The notes beneath the pieces are model-generated. The model searched no databases, was not told where the DNA came from, and saw only the letters and a program-made list of their open reading frames with translations. A program made the position numbers and the translations under genes. From the NCBI GenBank assembly GCA_010015745.1, contig ML978322.1:1-45390 (forward strand): DNA of 45,390 bases, given 5' to 3'. Below are positions 32,493 through 42,943 of this stretch, piece by piece (position 1 is the stretch's first letter; every line of letters starts with the position of its first letter). This DNA comes from Setomelanomma holmii (taxonomy: Eukaryota > Ascomycota > Dothideomycetes > Pleosporales > Phaeosphaeriaceae).

Positions 32493-33511
32493 CAGTGAAT
32501 GATTGATTGACTTGATTGACTTGATTGGTCCTCTAGCAACATACATGGCAACAGTTTCGGCGACTAGGCCACTAACTTGTGAGGCTGGCCGCTTTGCCCA
32601 GGTCGCGATCCCGCGATAGATTTCTGGTGTTGAGGTTATATTAGTCAGCAAAGCATCTAAGTTACCTCTTGTTCCATCTATTGCCTCGTCTAATCTCATT
32701 TTTCGCGTTTTTACAGCTACCTACTTAATATTTTTTGCTGCTGAGATCCCTAATCGTGGTGTTGTTGTTATTATCATGCCGCCTGTTGCCCCAACCTGTA
32801 CAAAGCGCTCGCGCAAGAGCACTGTTTCTGCCATAACTGCGGTTGAGAAACGCGCTCGTACTACGCCTTCTGGCACTGCGTCTCAGCCTATGGAGTTTGA
32901 AACTCAGCGTCGCGCATCTCCCCGTCAAGCCCTGAACGACGCGTCGTCGCAGGCCATCTCATCTACCTCGCCGCTGCCGCCGCTGACGTTCGAGTCGCGC
33001 GTACGAGAATCACAGCCTGAAGCCGCTATCGAAGCGCCAGTTGAAGCTAGTGAGGTAGCTACAGTAGCTAGCGACGCAGGAGAAAGCAGCGAAGATGACA
33101 CCTTTGACGAGAGGTTTGCGGACAACTTTGATGGCATTGATTGGAGCCGTTTGAAGCGTTATATGAAGCCAGTCGCGACCCAGAAACACCGCAAAAGCTG
33201 TTCTTCGTGTGCAAGTACTGTCACCAGCACAAGATTATTGACGTCGGCGGCAGCGGTATCTTTAACGTTTCAAAAGCGACTTCAGCAGCCAGTCCCCACC
33301 TTGGGCAGTCGATCAAAGGTCATAACCTCACCAAAAACGGCGTACGGGCGTCTGTACAGCTTCCTGGAGGGCAGAAATCGCTCGCCCAACTGTTCAAATC
33401 TGAGTACTTCAGTCCAGTCAAGTCTGCATGCGCATCAGAGATAGCCGTACTCATTTTTGGACTTCGAGCCTGTTCTCGCATTCTCACAGTCAGTGACAAG
33501 AGCACACAACC
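32493..33511 (+). mobile_element. Truncated hAT-family DNA transposon with BED-finger N-terminus
   Basis: A hAT-type end (CAGTGAATGATTGATTGACT) starts at 32493, with tandem GATTGACTT motifs behind it. The transposase frame starts at ATG 32776 with a low-complexity region, then an acidic stretch (ESSEDDTFDERFADNFDGID) and WSRLKRYMKPVATQKHRKS. Near 33190 the frame shifts by one, and the overlapping frame carries on with the zinc-finger segment FFVCKYCHQHKIIDVGG, then KATSAASPHLGQ and LPGGQKSLAQLF. These are the N-terminal landmarks of fungal hAT transposases (BED-type finger, then LAQLF). The catalytic domain and dimerisation region are missing, and I found no matching right-hand terminal repeat, so the element is dead and truncated. 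Confidence 0.68.
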
Positions 33512-33759
33512 GTAAGTCGCAACATGTGTTATTCACTTGCATTTACATTAACTCAATAAGCAGTGCGCGGACTAAGAGGAAAGCAAGCATCGACGAAGCG
33601 ATCCTCGTACGTCGACTTCGGCATCATTCCAGCACGCCAGACACCGCGCATAACCGAATGAATCTGGAGCATGCCTCCTCCGACATTCAGCACGAAAGTA
33701 CCAAAACCGAGATCAGCGATGAAGACGGATCGGACTCTACAGAGACAGAGAGTGCATAA
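33141..33759 (+). CDS. Possible transposase-derived chimeric protein
   Basis: One frame opens at ATG 33141 and contains the hAT BED-type finger (CKYC...H...H). It can be spliced across 33512-33563 (donor GTAAGT, acceptor AAGCAG, 52 nt), joining CC|T in frame to an exon at 33564-33759. That exon gives a basic patch (ARTKRKASIDEAILVRRLRHH) and an acidic tail (SDEDGSDSTETESA), about 188 residues in total. The exon beyond the intron does not look like hAT transposase. This may be a captured DNA-binding module or a fortuitous reading of a relic. Confidence 0.35.
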
Positions 33760-33774
33760 TCGGAAGGAACCGCT

Positions 33775-34329
33775 ATGATCCCTGTGAAAGCCAGATTTGA
33801 GTGGACGGAGGACGTCATGAAAGAAATGCTCAAAGGGCTTGCAGAATCTCTCTGGTCGGACGTACTCAATGGGCTACAACGAAGATATCCTAATGTCACC
33901 TCTTCTAAGATGAGCGCTAGGCTGACGAGTCTTCGTGAGAACGTAGAATCACAATCCCCCGAAACCAAAAAGCTCGTTCTAAACCTCAGATCGAACAAAG
34001 TTTCCCACCAACGCCTTTTGCTCATCTCCAAAGACCCGGACGGCAGTGGGTGGGACAAGAAATTCATAGGAATTTCTGAAAAAGGAGCCAAAAAGGGGGA
34101 TGTAATTGGGCGGTTTGGTTGCTTTTCTCCTACATGTAATCGACAGTTGCAACGTACAAGAGGATACAATGATGTAAGAAGCGCTGGCTGTCCTCCTTCA
34201 TTCGCATGCTCCGCTCAACCTCAGTATACACATCGGGAAGGCCGATTTGGTGGCGCCCTCTTCGTATACTCCTCTGAGTTCAATTTAGTCATGTTCTTAA
34301 TACATCTACATGGTTGTGTTTCCAAATGA
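33775..34329 (+). CDS. Uncharacterised protein with a possible SANT/trihelix-like start
   Basis: A 184-codon ATG frame begins 15 bp after the previous stop. Residues 8-55 (FEWTEDVMKEMLKGLAE...LWSDVLNGLQRRYPNVTSSKMSARLTSLREN) have the spacing of aromatic residues of a Myb/SANT-like helix bundle, an uncertain resemblance. The last 50 residues are less coding-like, and the final 22 bp overlap the left arm of inverted repeat IR-B, so the true end may differ. It may belong to the same mobile region. Confidence 0.35.
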   Translation: MIPVKARFEWTEDVMKEMLKGLAESLWSDVLNGLQRRYPNVTSSKMSARLTSLRENVESQSPETKKLVLNLRSNKVSHQRLLLISKDPDGSGWDKKFIGISEKGAKKGDVIGRFGCFSPTCNRQLQRTRGYNDVRSAGCPPSFACSAQPQYTHREGRFGGALFVYSSEFNLVMFLIHLHGCVSK

Positions 34330-34628
34330 CCGTGACACGCACAACTAGCTCTACTACCGGTACGCCACGAACCTTGGCATACCGGCGCGTTAGCGATAGC
34401 TTGAGCTCGACATTATGCGGGACAATTACCGAGTCCCCAGCATGGCGAAAACGATGGATATTCAGTCTAGTGTAGCGCGTTTGATACGATGGGCCCTATT
34501 TGCACAAGCTACTAATAACCATTTTCGTAACAGCAAATGACGTATAACGCATGATTTCGAGAGACATGCGTGCGTCGTTCGCGCAGCCGCCTTGTGCGCG
34601 TGCATGTGCAGCCTTACAGCATGCAGGC
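34308..34628 (+). repeat. Left arm of inverted repeat IR-B
   Basis: Begins ACATGGTTGTGTTT and ends near GCATGCAGGC. It is similar in reverse complement to 44655-45029, with matching blocks GCCACGAACCTTGGCATACC, GCGGGACAATTACCG, GTGTAGCGCGTTTGATACGA and CGAGAGACATGCGTGCGTCG. The right arm is about 54 bp longer, through insertions or deletions. No coding content recognised. Confidence 0.85.
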
Positions 34629-35120
34629 CTTTCCCACTGATAAACCCCCAAGAGGGGTAGGTTCAGCACCATGCCCCAGAACCCACATATGCGTGTGGCT
34701 ACATTCAGGATCAAGGAACAAAACGCAGCTAGCCCAGGGTCGAGACATTGGACGCGAAGACGCTATCTTTCAGGCATGATAGCAGACTAATAGGTTCCTG
34801 CCGGTCATGTCTTGCGTTGCACGTACCTATCTCCCTACCGCTTTGCTTCGTTCCTCTGCTTAGCAATATATTCCCTTCTGATCTCGGCCGCTTGCCCTTG
34901 CGCATTGACGCCCTTTTGACGGCCCTTGGGATCATCTGTGCGTGCGGCAGTATATCTTTATTATCCCCGCCAGCGTCCCGATCTCTAGAACCTCGAAGCA
35001 CTCATTATCATCTCGAGACCTTGAATACTGCTAGACGCTTAGGCCCGCCTGTGTTTTGAGCCCCGCTGACATAGCAACCTGGACAACGCCTATACTCTCA
35101 CCGCCCTTCGCGGATCCTCC
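34629..35120 (+). promoter_or_regulatory. 5' flank and leader of the bZIP gene
   Basis: Plus-strand intergenic stretch with a pyrimidine-rich part at 34830-34980. No clear TATA box; short overlapping frames only. Confidence 0.4.
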
Positions 35121-36587
35121 ATGACTTCAGTACTCCACTACCGAGACCCCATCGCCTATCGGAGCGACTTCATGAGTACCTCTAGCTACCATTCGCCGCA
35201 CATGGACAGTCTGAAGAAGTCACCACCCTACGATGGTCATTCGTCTGGATCGGAATCAAGAAAGCAAACTCCGGGCTCCAAGAAACGACCATCACGAGCA
35301 GGCACAAGAAGCGTCACCACCCTCACAGCAGCCCAATTAGAACGAAAACGTGCCAACGATCGGGAGGCTCAGCGAGCTATCCGCCAGCGGACAAAAGACC
35401 ACATCGACACATTGGAACGTCAAGTACGCGACCTTACTGCTCAGCTCGACAACAGCTCGTCATCTAGAATGATAGATCTTATGCGGCGAAATGAAGAGCT
35501 GGAACAAGAAAATGCAGTCCTCCGAGCACGCCTTGGACACCCGTTATCAGCACTGAGTGTTCCCGAGCATGGCGCAGGTATGTGATGAATCTCGTTTATT
35601 CTCCAAGCACAGATCAACTGGTCCACTTTTCAGCAAAGTGGACTCGCTCCTTTGCTTTTTGCTGTTTCGGCCCGCGCCCGTTTGTGTGCAGCGGTATTAT
35701 TTTTCCGTGAGATTGCTATATCACGTTCCTCATGCACTCCCCATTAGGCGACGTGCAGCCTCTGTAACGTCCGCCACTGGCTTTGCCCACCCCAAAACGG
35801 AAGCGATATTTGACAGGAAAACAAATCAATTAATGGATTGCATGAAGGCTGACATGGCGCAGGTGTTCCTTCGCCCAGCGATAGAGTTCAGATGCTCAGT
35901 CATGCTCGAAGATCGTCAACGGGGACGGCCCGAAGTTTTCACTCCGTCCCTGAAATGGCAACTCCCGTTTCGCAACCTGGACACTGGCAACCACAACAAC
36001 AACATTCGTACAGCCATCATGTCTCCTCGCCCCATGTTGAGCAGCCTCCTATGGGCGAGGTACAAACGCCACATCACGAACCGGCGAGGTGGAATCCACA
36101 TCCACCACCTCATCAGCAGCACCATGCAGTTTCCATGACCGTGCAAGATCCTTCTATCCACGCAATCGACAATTCAGGAATGTCCTACCCTAGCCCATAT
36201 GGTATGGAAAGTAATGCTCGAGCAATGTCTTACCCTCTGGAGAACCCGACGCTTGTTACCTCGCAACCTCAGCCTATGCCCATGTCAGGATATGGCACAC
36301 CGACCTCGCATCCCTCGCCACATCCCTCCGAGTACCAGCGACACATGAGCGTACCTATGAGCCATCAGCCTATGCCCTCGCAAGCACAGCACCAACAGCC
36401 GCAACAGCACACCTCAGCGCCGTATACCTCGTATCCGGGCTCACAGCACCAAGGCTATCCTCCACAAGTCACGCATCCAGGCGAAATGTCGATGATGGCG
36501 GATGCCCCACATCGTCATAATATGATGAACGAGCAGAACCAGCACATTCACTATCCCAAGCAGCCATATATTAAGGTGGAGCCCTGA
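35121..36587 (+). CDS. bZIP transcription factor
   Basis: Two exons, 35121-35577 and 35863-36587, about 393 residues. The 285-nt intron has donor GTATGT, a GCTGAC branch and acceptor GCAG, and joins G|GT in frame. Residues 73-93 are the basic region (ERKRANDREAQRAIRQRTK), a signature of a fungal bZIP group; residues 94-138 form the zipper with heptad-spaced Leu/Ile/Met (HIDTLERQVRDLTAQL, then DLMRRNEELEQENAVLRARL). N-terminal residues are Ser/Lys-rich with a likely nuclear signal (GSKKRPSR). The C-terminal 240 residues are rich in Pro, His, Gln and Met, as in activation or disordered regions, and end YIKVEP. It probably binds DNA as a dimer in the nucleus; targets unknown. The intron is unusually long for this locus and its ends lie in a 12-bp direct repeat (see findings). 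The gene is convergent with the Zn2Cys6 gene. Confidence 0.9.
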
Positions 36588-37122
36588 AGTGAAGCAGCGA
36601 AACGGTTCGCATCCACAATCACGGACTGTCAGCCAGGATGATCGCAGTAGGTTGCAGATTTGCGACTTGTCGACGTAGCACTGGTGGAGGGTATGGCATC
36701 TACCAGCTCTAACAGCTTATTGAATGTTATTGGATCTGTTCGCGTTACACAATTACAAACCTCAAAGTTCCCAGTGAGTCGCCATGATGTCACCCTTGTT
36801 GTCGATCCCATACTGTACGTTTCGGGACCTGACAATAGGACGGGGGCGATGATAGGGGAAGTAAGGAGGAGAGGCGACGGGGGAATGGATGGATTGAGGA
36901 CAGTGCGACGTGAGGGAAATGGCTAATCGATAGATGGACTTTTGTCATCGTATGACAACAGGCCGGTCCTGGTGCAATTTTCCATACAACAAGCATAGTT
37001 TGAGTAATTTGGTGATAATACGTGCTTTATATATGATCATTGCCTCGACTCCTGAGATCCATGGCTTCGAGATCGACGCGACCTCTCCTCATCACCGTGT
37101 CAAACAACAGATACATTCAGCA
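36588..37122. other. Convergent intergenic region, 3' UTRs
   Basis: The two regulator genes end facing each other here. Short frames occur on both strands but none is supported. Confidence 0.5.
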
Positions 37123-40011
37123 TCATTCCAAGCCCGTATGCGTCCCCCGTCCCTGCATCCCCGAATATCCCCCATTCCCAACTACACTCTGCCCTCCTCC
37201 TTCTCCCCCACCTGCACCAGCCAAGATATCCAAATCGACCGGCGTTCCTGGGCCGAGCCCAAACCCAAACTTATCACTCACCTGGTTCGCAAAAACGCCA
37301 TCATCCCCAAAACTCGGGGGCTCTACATTGAACGGGACCACGTGACTGCTCATCGGTTCGAATAAATTATTCACTGTGGGTAGACCCATGGCGTCCAAGT
37401 TCCAAAACGTATTATCAAAGCCTGCGCTCGAGTCGAGGAAGGGTGATATGTCCATCTGGTGCGCGTGCGAGGGGTGGATCATGGTGGGCGAGGTGTTGAG
37501 CAGGTAAAGTTCGGAGTGGTAGTGGGGATAGTGGCCTGCGCATTCGGCTATGAATTGTTGGGAGGGGGTTTGGTGGTGGCTTTGTGATGCGGCGGCGGCT
37601 TGTTGGGCGGCGAAGTTGGTAGCGGGATCGTAGCCGGCGGCTTCGAGGGCTTCTTGTTGCGAGGCGTGGTTCATCTGGTTGATGTGTTGTTGGAGGCGGG
37701 CGGCTTGTGAGTGGGGGAGGGATTGGGAGTTGTGGCATTGGGTGGAGGAGGTGGTGGCAGGTGGGCCGTCTGCTGTGGAGATGGAGTTTGAATTGTTCCA
37801 ATGAGCTTGTTCGTGTTGTTGGAAGGCCGGTAATGGTGGGAAGAGGGAGGCAAAGAATTCTTCGACGGATTGGAGATCGCTCTTTTTACCAAGGACCGCG
37901 TCTGTATCTGGCTCGTTTGCGTTCGAGTCTGCTACGCCCTTGTAGTCGGCCTTCGAAACACCATGTGGATATCTGTCGAACCAATCACCGTAGTGGAATA
38001 TGCTGCCTTTCTTCTTGTCGCCTACTGAAGCGGGATCCTTAAGCTGTGCGTCAGCGTGCTGGCGACATAGATCTTCCAGGTTCTCGGCTATGTAGTGGAA
38101 CATGCCCCAGTACTTCTTCATCTTTGTCAGGTATTCGACGTTGTAAGCTAGATACTTTTTTGATTGTGCCTCCAGCTTCGGGTTCTTTGAGAACACACCG
38201 TGCAGGTGGACTGTTGACGAAAGGAAAGCTGAGTAGCCGGCGAACGGCGCGATCACATTTTGGTCCAAGGCCTCGTTGATCAAGATCGAAATCTGGTTCG
38301 CGGCATCGAGCGCAGAGCGGGCAGACTCGGTGAGAAACTCGTGTGGCATATCTTTCGGTGTTTGGTTGCCCGCTGTTGAGGGTAAGGCAAAGCGATGCAT
38401 GAAGAGCATAATCTGCTGCCACAGTATGTGTAGGTAAAGAAACGAGTTCGCCGTCTTTCCAATTGCGTGGCTCCTCAGATTTTCTGGCGTGTACACAAGC
38501 ATCTCAGGAAGGGCCTCCTTGAACGCTTTCGCTACTTCTTTAAGTGAGTGGAATGTTGAATGTAATGACCAAATCGGCTTTTCCTCACGCTCTGTTCCGC
38601 CTAGATTCATGTACTTGATGAGCTTGCCCCATATGCACAGCAGGCGAATCGTGTACGCGGATACACCCATATTGTCGCGTGGGTTTGCTAGCTGCCCGCT
38701 GTCAGGCGGGACGAGGTTTGGCACGTTGCCTTCTAAGGTTTTTTTTGGTGCATAAATCTCGTGCAGGTACAGAGATTCTTTAACGGGTAGTTGCACCTCA
38801 ATACACTGCTCATGAACGAAAAGCGGACGATCAGTTCCAGATAAGTCAAACCGGTCCATCAGGAAGCAAGACCACATAGTCCGCCTCCGCATCTCGCGGT
38901 CTATGGCGCTCAAAGGTTTCCTGTTGGCTTCATCTATCAGTGGATCGTACTCGTTCTCCTTGTGCAGCTGCAAAGCGTAGGCCATTCTTTGCGCCATACC
39001 ACCAAACATCCAACTGCGCCCACCCTGACATGTACCGAATTCATGTAGTCCAAGCAAAAGGTAGACAATCAGTATCGTGATGTTGAGCGAGTCGAATCGT
39101 TTAAGCGCTATTTCTCGCGCTCGTTCTCCCCAGTTGTCGCCTCGTAAGAAGCATGGCTCGGTGCGTAATTGTGGATGTGTCGAGAAACGGGCTGAAATGG
39201 CGCACATGGCTAGTATGAGGACAGGCGGCACCTTACCTGCTGCAAGCCTCCGCATGAAGCTTGGCTTGTGCAACAGAGGGTAACATTGACCATAGACGTA
39301 GTCAAAGTAGATTTCTGCAAGATGTTCCTGTATTTCCTTAGATGGCAAGCTCTCCGCACCTTCTGTGAGTAGCCTTTTGTCATCTGAATCCTTCGATTGT
39401 GATGCCATGCCTGCCGCATCAGGATTTGCTCCCTTGGACTTTGACCCGTCGTCCAGGTAGTATCCAAATGCTTCTTCCGCGAGACGTTTCTTGGTGGTTG
39501 GCGTCTTCGGAGGCGCACCAGGGATCGCAGGCTTCACAACGGACCGTCCGACATTCGCTACAGATGGTAGGCTCTCCTTCGGTATCAGCTTGATGACGCG
39601 ATCTTCCATGCGCTTCAAGCGCTTGTCTAGCATGGCCATGTAGTCCGTCCTCGGGGCGGCTTTGCGCGTTGTGACCATGTACACGCACAGTATGCAGTTG
39701 CGTAGACACTGCTTACATGCCGGCTCGCCGGAGCAGCGAATCTTCCTCCTCCGACATGCGATGCATGCCAATGGAAGTCGTTTCCTCTCCTTTCCAGCCT
39801 TTGTCGTCATCCCACTCCACAGCGGAGGGTCCTGCAGGTCGCGTCTCGATGTGGTGGAGTGGTTTGTGCGGTCGTTGCCGTTCAGCCCGATAGCCAGCGC
39901 TGATCCGTCGTTGAGGTGATCTCCCATAGCATGCATGCCTAGTGCAGGCGCAATCTCAGGACTTGTGTTGTTCCAATCGTGTGGATGCCGTGGGCTGCCA
40001 CCAAGGCTCAT
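37123..40011 (-). CDS. Zn2Cys6 fungal_trans transcription factor (962 aa)
   Basis: An uninterrupted minus-strand frame. I start at the first ATG (40011); the frame stays open upstream with only a GTG. Residues 83-109 form the binuclear zinc cluster (CIACRRRKIRC-x5-C-x2-C-x6-C), followed by a basic linker and a short coiled segment (YMAMLDKRLKRMEDRVIKL) for dimerisation. Residues about 230-415 are the fungal_trans regulatory domain, with the hallmark GGMAQRMAYALQLHKE and MRRRTMWSCFLMDRFD. The last 300 residues are disordered, rich in Gln, His, Ser and Gly (PPATTSSTQCHNSQSLPHSQ). This is the usual architecture of fungal pathway regulators that bind CGG triplets. I cannot name the orthologue. 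The first 80 residues contain no domain, and the region before them carries repeat R2, so the 5' end may have been rearranged. Confidence 0.93.
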   Translation of the reverse strand: MSLGGSPRHPHDWNNTSPEIAPALGMHAMGDHLNDGSALAIGLNGNDRTNHSTTSRRDLQDPPLWSGMTTKAGKERKRLPLACIACRRRKIRCSGEPACKQCLRNCILCVYMVTTRKAAPRTDYMAMLDKRLKRMEDRVIKLIPKESLPSVANVGRSVVKPAIPGAPPKTPTTKKRLAEEAFGYYLDDGSKSKGANPDAAGMASQSKDSDDKRLLTEGAESLPSKEIQEHLAEIYFDYVYGQCYPLLHKPSFMRRLAAGKVPPVLILAMCAISARFSTHPQLRTEPCFLRGDNWGERAREIALKRFDSLNITILIVYLLLGLHEFGTCQGGRSWMFGGMAQRMAYALQLHKENEYDPLIDEANRKPLSAIDREMRRRTMWSCFLMDRFDLSGTDRPLFVHEQCIEVQLPVKESLYLHEIYAPKKTLEGNVPNLVPPDSGQLANPRDNMGVSAYTIRLLCIWGKLIKYMNLGGTEREEKPIWSLHSTFHSLKEVAKAFKEALPEMLVYTPENLRSHAIGKTANSFLYLHILWQQIMLFMHRFALPSTAGNQTPKDMPHEFLTESARSALDAANQISILINEALDQNVIAPFAGYSAFLSSTVHLHGVFSKNPKLEAQSKKYLAYNVEYLTKMKKYWGMFHYIAENLEDLCRQHADAQLKDPASVGDKKKGSIFHYGDWFDRYPHGVSKADYKGVADSNANEPDTDAVLGKKSDLQSVEEFFASLFPPLPAFQQHEQAHWNNSNSISTADGPPATTSSTQCHNSQSLPHSQAARLQQHINQMNHASQQEALEAAGYDPATNFAAQQAAAASQSHHQTPSQQFIAECAGHYPHYHSELYLLNTSPTMIHPSHAHQMDISPFLDSSAGFDNTFWNLDAMGLPTVNNLFEPMSSHVVPFNVEPPSFGDDGVFANQVSDKFGFGLGPGTPVDLDILAGAGGGEGGGQSVVGNGGYSGMQGRGTHTGLE

Positions 40012-40079
40012 TTCGGTGCAGATGCGCGCTGCCACCCCCCTTGCATTGTCCTCGCTCAGATTGTATGCGTATGCGAGGC

Positions 40080-40525
40080 TAGCAGAGACGCAGTTCTTGC
40101 ACGGATCGGTGACTTCGCCGATACGTTTGACCTTTCGTCGGTGAAAACTATGTTGCCTATGTCAGTAGTGGGGCGTTGGACGACGAGCATGTTGACATAC
40201 CTATCGCTCGCTCGCTTTACGGGAGCGGTGGTGGACGACCTAAGCGGGAAGCGAGCTGAATTTATTCCTTCGTCTTCGCTTGAGGTCTAGGGTAGGTGAG
40301 ATACCCGTGGTCGGACATGGCGGAAGGCAACCCGTTGCCTCGATTGCTGGATCAAGATACCACGAGCACGTGGAAGCGCTTATGACACCGCCCTTGGCTG
40401 GTGCCATGGTCGTTCGAGATTGCACGCCATTGCCTTGGAGGCAAGGCTCGTGCATACGCACCCTGACATCCGATAGATCCTCAGCTGCTAGTATGCGGCT
40501 CGATAGTGGCTCGTCGCGGCAGACT
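40080..40525 (-). repeat. Repeat R2, copy a, upstream of the Zn2Cys6 gene
   Basis: Related to 29490-29918 over its full length and partly to 41480-41515. It starts about 70 bp 5' of the annotated ATG of the Zn2Cys6 gene. On the minus strand one frame that joins into that gene's upstream open region reads KRIGEVTDPCKNCVSASLAY, which resembles a Cys-x2-Cys zinc motif, and the 29-kb copy has GEGSNPCRNSVSAQL at the corresponding place. Whether it supplies promoter or coding sequence to the regulator is unclear. Confidence 0.55.
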
Positions 40526-41858
40526 TGATCCTAGATAAAAGGAGACGGATCAGGCGAGCAATCGTCGATGTACAATATCAAATAATATTAACATGCATTA
40601 TGGAACCAGAGACGACTAGAATAGCAACACGCGATTAGACACGTCAACGACCCAGATGATGAAGCCCAAGCTCGGAGTCATAGCACCACTAACTGGTCAT
40701 TTCTCCGCACGATATGAGTCCTCGGCTTGAGCACCTCTACATGGCATGGAGATCGATGGCATGTGCTTAGTGCGTACCTTGAAGACACATTCCTTGGCAT
40801 GTTTCGGTCTAGCGACCGTAGCAGGCACATCTGTGCGCTAACGCATCGCGGCTACAGGATGTGAACCGACAGGGACCCCACGCTTACTGGTACCTGAAAC
40901 TCGAAGTACTACGGGTCGTGGCGTATTGGTAGCGATATTTCCTCGCGCTGGAAATGCCTGCGGAAGTGTCTCACTACCTCCATTTTGTACGTTGCGAAGC
41001 TGGAAGGCGATAAGTTACGAACTCTCCGCAGTGACTAAGCGTGTGCTTGACCATGGGCATAGTTAAGCCACAGCAAATAAATTGACAGAGCCAATGATAG
41101 CCTATCCATACGCTAGCGTGTCACATGTGGCCACCGTCCTTACTCTGAGAAGGCATCAATGGCCATTGTAGATCGCTCCGTCTTCCAGCTTAAGACGCCA
41201 CCAAGACTGGGTGCCTACATCACAGCGTAAGCGATGGGCAACGGGCATTGGTCCAACACCAACAATGCTTCCGATGATCCAGGCACGGATGCAATTTGTT
41301 ACCGACTGCGCTGTCCCCGTTGTACCGTGTGTTCTCATTTCCACCAAGCTGATACCGGATCATCCCAGACGCTTGGTTCCTCGGAGGGAGCGCTTTTGCC
41401 TGAGCCAGGAACAAGCATATAGCACGTCAGCGGCTGAACCTTTTATTCCTGTGGCTCGTACCGCCGTCAGTCTCCTTGTCGTCGATAGTGGCTGGTCCGT
41501 GGCAGAGAAGAGCCAACTAATCTCAGTTGATCGTAAGCCAGCACAACAACTGGTTCGCCATCTCAGTCATCGAAACTGTCAGCCACAGTAACTTGCCAAT
41601 GTCGTGGTCCTGCTTCGGATCTTATCAGTCAGCGAGCTTTGGTCTGGGCGAGGCGTTGCGGAAATGGACTGCTTCTGCATAGCCACTGGCATCTCAATTG
41701 AGGAGTATCCATAAGGCTGGCCTGGGGGCATGTTCAAAGTGGGCACAGGAAAGTCCAAGGCAGCCATATCTTTTCGTCACGTAGACTTCAATAGAGGAAA
41801 ACAAGACAGGCTTACCAATATTGATTGTGTGCTACGACTTCGCTCACGAGTACTTTTC
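40526..41858. other. No gene; diverged R2 fragment near 41480
   Basis: Frames at 41211-41591 (plus) and 41579-41767 (minus) are open but without motifs. The latter (MAALDFPVPTLNMPPGQPYG) is coding-like and could be a further exon of the seven-helix gene, but no junction keeps the frame. A short R2-like block lies at about 41480-41515. Confidence 0.4.
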
Positions 41859-42943
41859 TCACACCTGCTCGTGTACTTGAACAGAGTCAATCTCAACACA
41901 ATACCCGCCTCCTTCAGACTTCGCAGTCCCATACGTCGAGTAATTCAACCGCCATGTTTCCAGTACCTGCCATGATGGGTCATCATCCAAAACCGACTTA
42001 GTTGGGCTACTGTACACCGTCTCTAGGGTAGAAATGTATGAATGCTCAGCTGATGGCATTTGCCGCTAATGTCATCAGTCAGCGGCTTACGAGCATAGAT
42101 TTTGAGAAGTTACTTACGAGCAACTGGACCTTTTTGTCACGGTAGAATAAGTCGATGCGCACGATGAACCGGAGAGTCAACACGGACGTTATTAAGAAGA
42201 TAATCTGTGTACAGATAAGCAGAAGAACTCAAAAGTGAGAATACCATACCAGCACATGATGTTCTTGGACCCTGCCGATTCTTGTGAGAATAAGAACTAC
42301 GAGAAATCCGAAAAGTTCCACCAGAGGCACAACAAACAAGACGTAAAGTGTTATAGTCTTGCGATTGCAACCAGAAGCTCGCCCACACTTCCCGAAGACT
42401 GGTGTATATAACATGTATACGTTCAATGCGCATATGGTTGACGAAACACCTAGATTCAAGTTTTTGGAAGCAAGATCTAGGGCGCCGTCGCTCTCATTAC
42501 GCCCGTGATTGATTATCGAGAGGACTAGATCCATGCCGAAGAGACAGACCGCGCCTGTGAGGGACCAAGAACTCCTAGTGGGTATTGTTATCAGCGTGGT
42601 GTATGCTGTCTACAGAATGTAAGCCGACGATACAACAAAGAGAGAAAGCACGGACCTCGGTGACTAAGAGTAAAACTCGAGCACTGTGTGTCAGAAGTTC
42701 TGTCCATGCCTGCTGTCGTGGTGATATGGAAAGACAACTGGCTGTGAATGTCATGAGGCAGGTTGCCGAGAGGCCAGCACAAGTGGTCGCGCCAGCTTGA
42801 CTCCAGTCTAATAGGCCTCGAACATGCTCTCCGGAGTGTCGTGCAGTTCGAATAGTTTTGAAATGTCGTATATATGTTATGATAAGGATAAGTAAGGCTA
42901 GGATGGTAATGCAGAGAAGCACTGCCTGCTGGAAGGACAGCAT
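41859..42943 (-). CDS. Predicted seven-helix membrane protein (orphan receptor-like)
   Basis: Four exons on the minus strand: 42943-42656, 42609-42250, 42204-42118 and 42065-41859, about 313 residues. Introns are 46 nt (GTCCGT donor, weak), 45 nt (GTATGG) and 52 nt (GTAAGT, GCTGAC branch); all three join in phase 0. Seven hydrophobic segments follow in order: LLCITILALLILIITYI, a TTCAGLSATCLMTF helix, ARVLLLVTE continuing into TAYTTLITI, TGAVCLFGMDLVLSII, STICALNVYMLYTPVF, TLYVLFVVPLVELFGFLVVL and a VLIIFLITSVLTLRFIV helix. A hydrophilic C-terminal tail of about 70 residues follows. This layout fits a rhodopsin/GPCR-like protein or another polytopic protein. I do not recognise the family. The exon 1 donor is poor, so the first junction is the least certain part. 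Confidence 0.62.

Noticed and set aside
37415..38762. Long frames antisense to, or in other frames of, the Zn2Cys6 gene (for example Pro/His-rich frames at 37415-37892)
   Set aside because: They are shadows of the low-complexity C-terminal coding region of the 962-residue gene.
35121..42943. Secondary-metabolite gene cluster around the two regulators
   Set aside because: No polyketide synthase, peptide synthetase, terpene cyclase, P450 or transporter gene is present.
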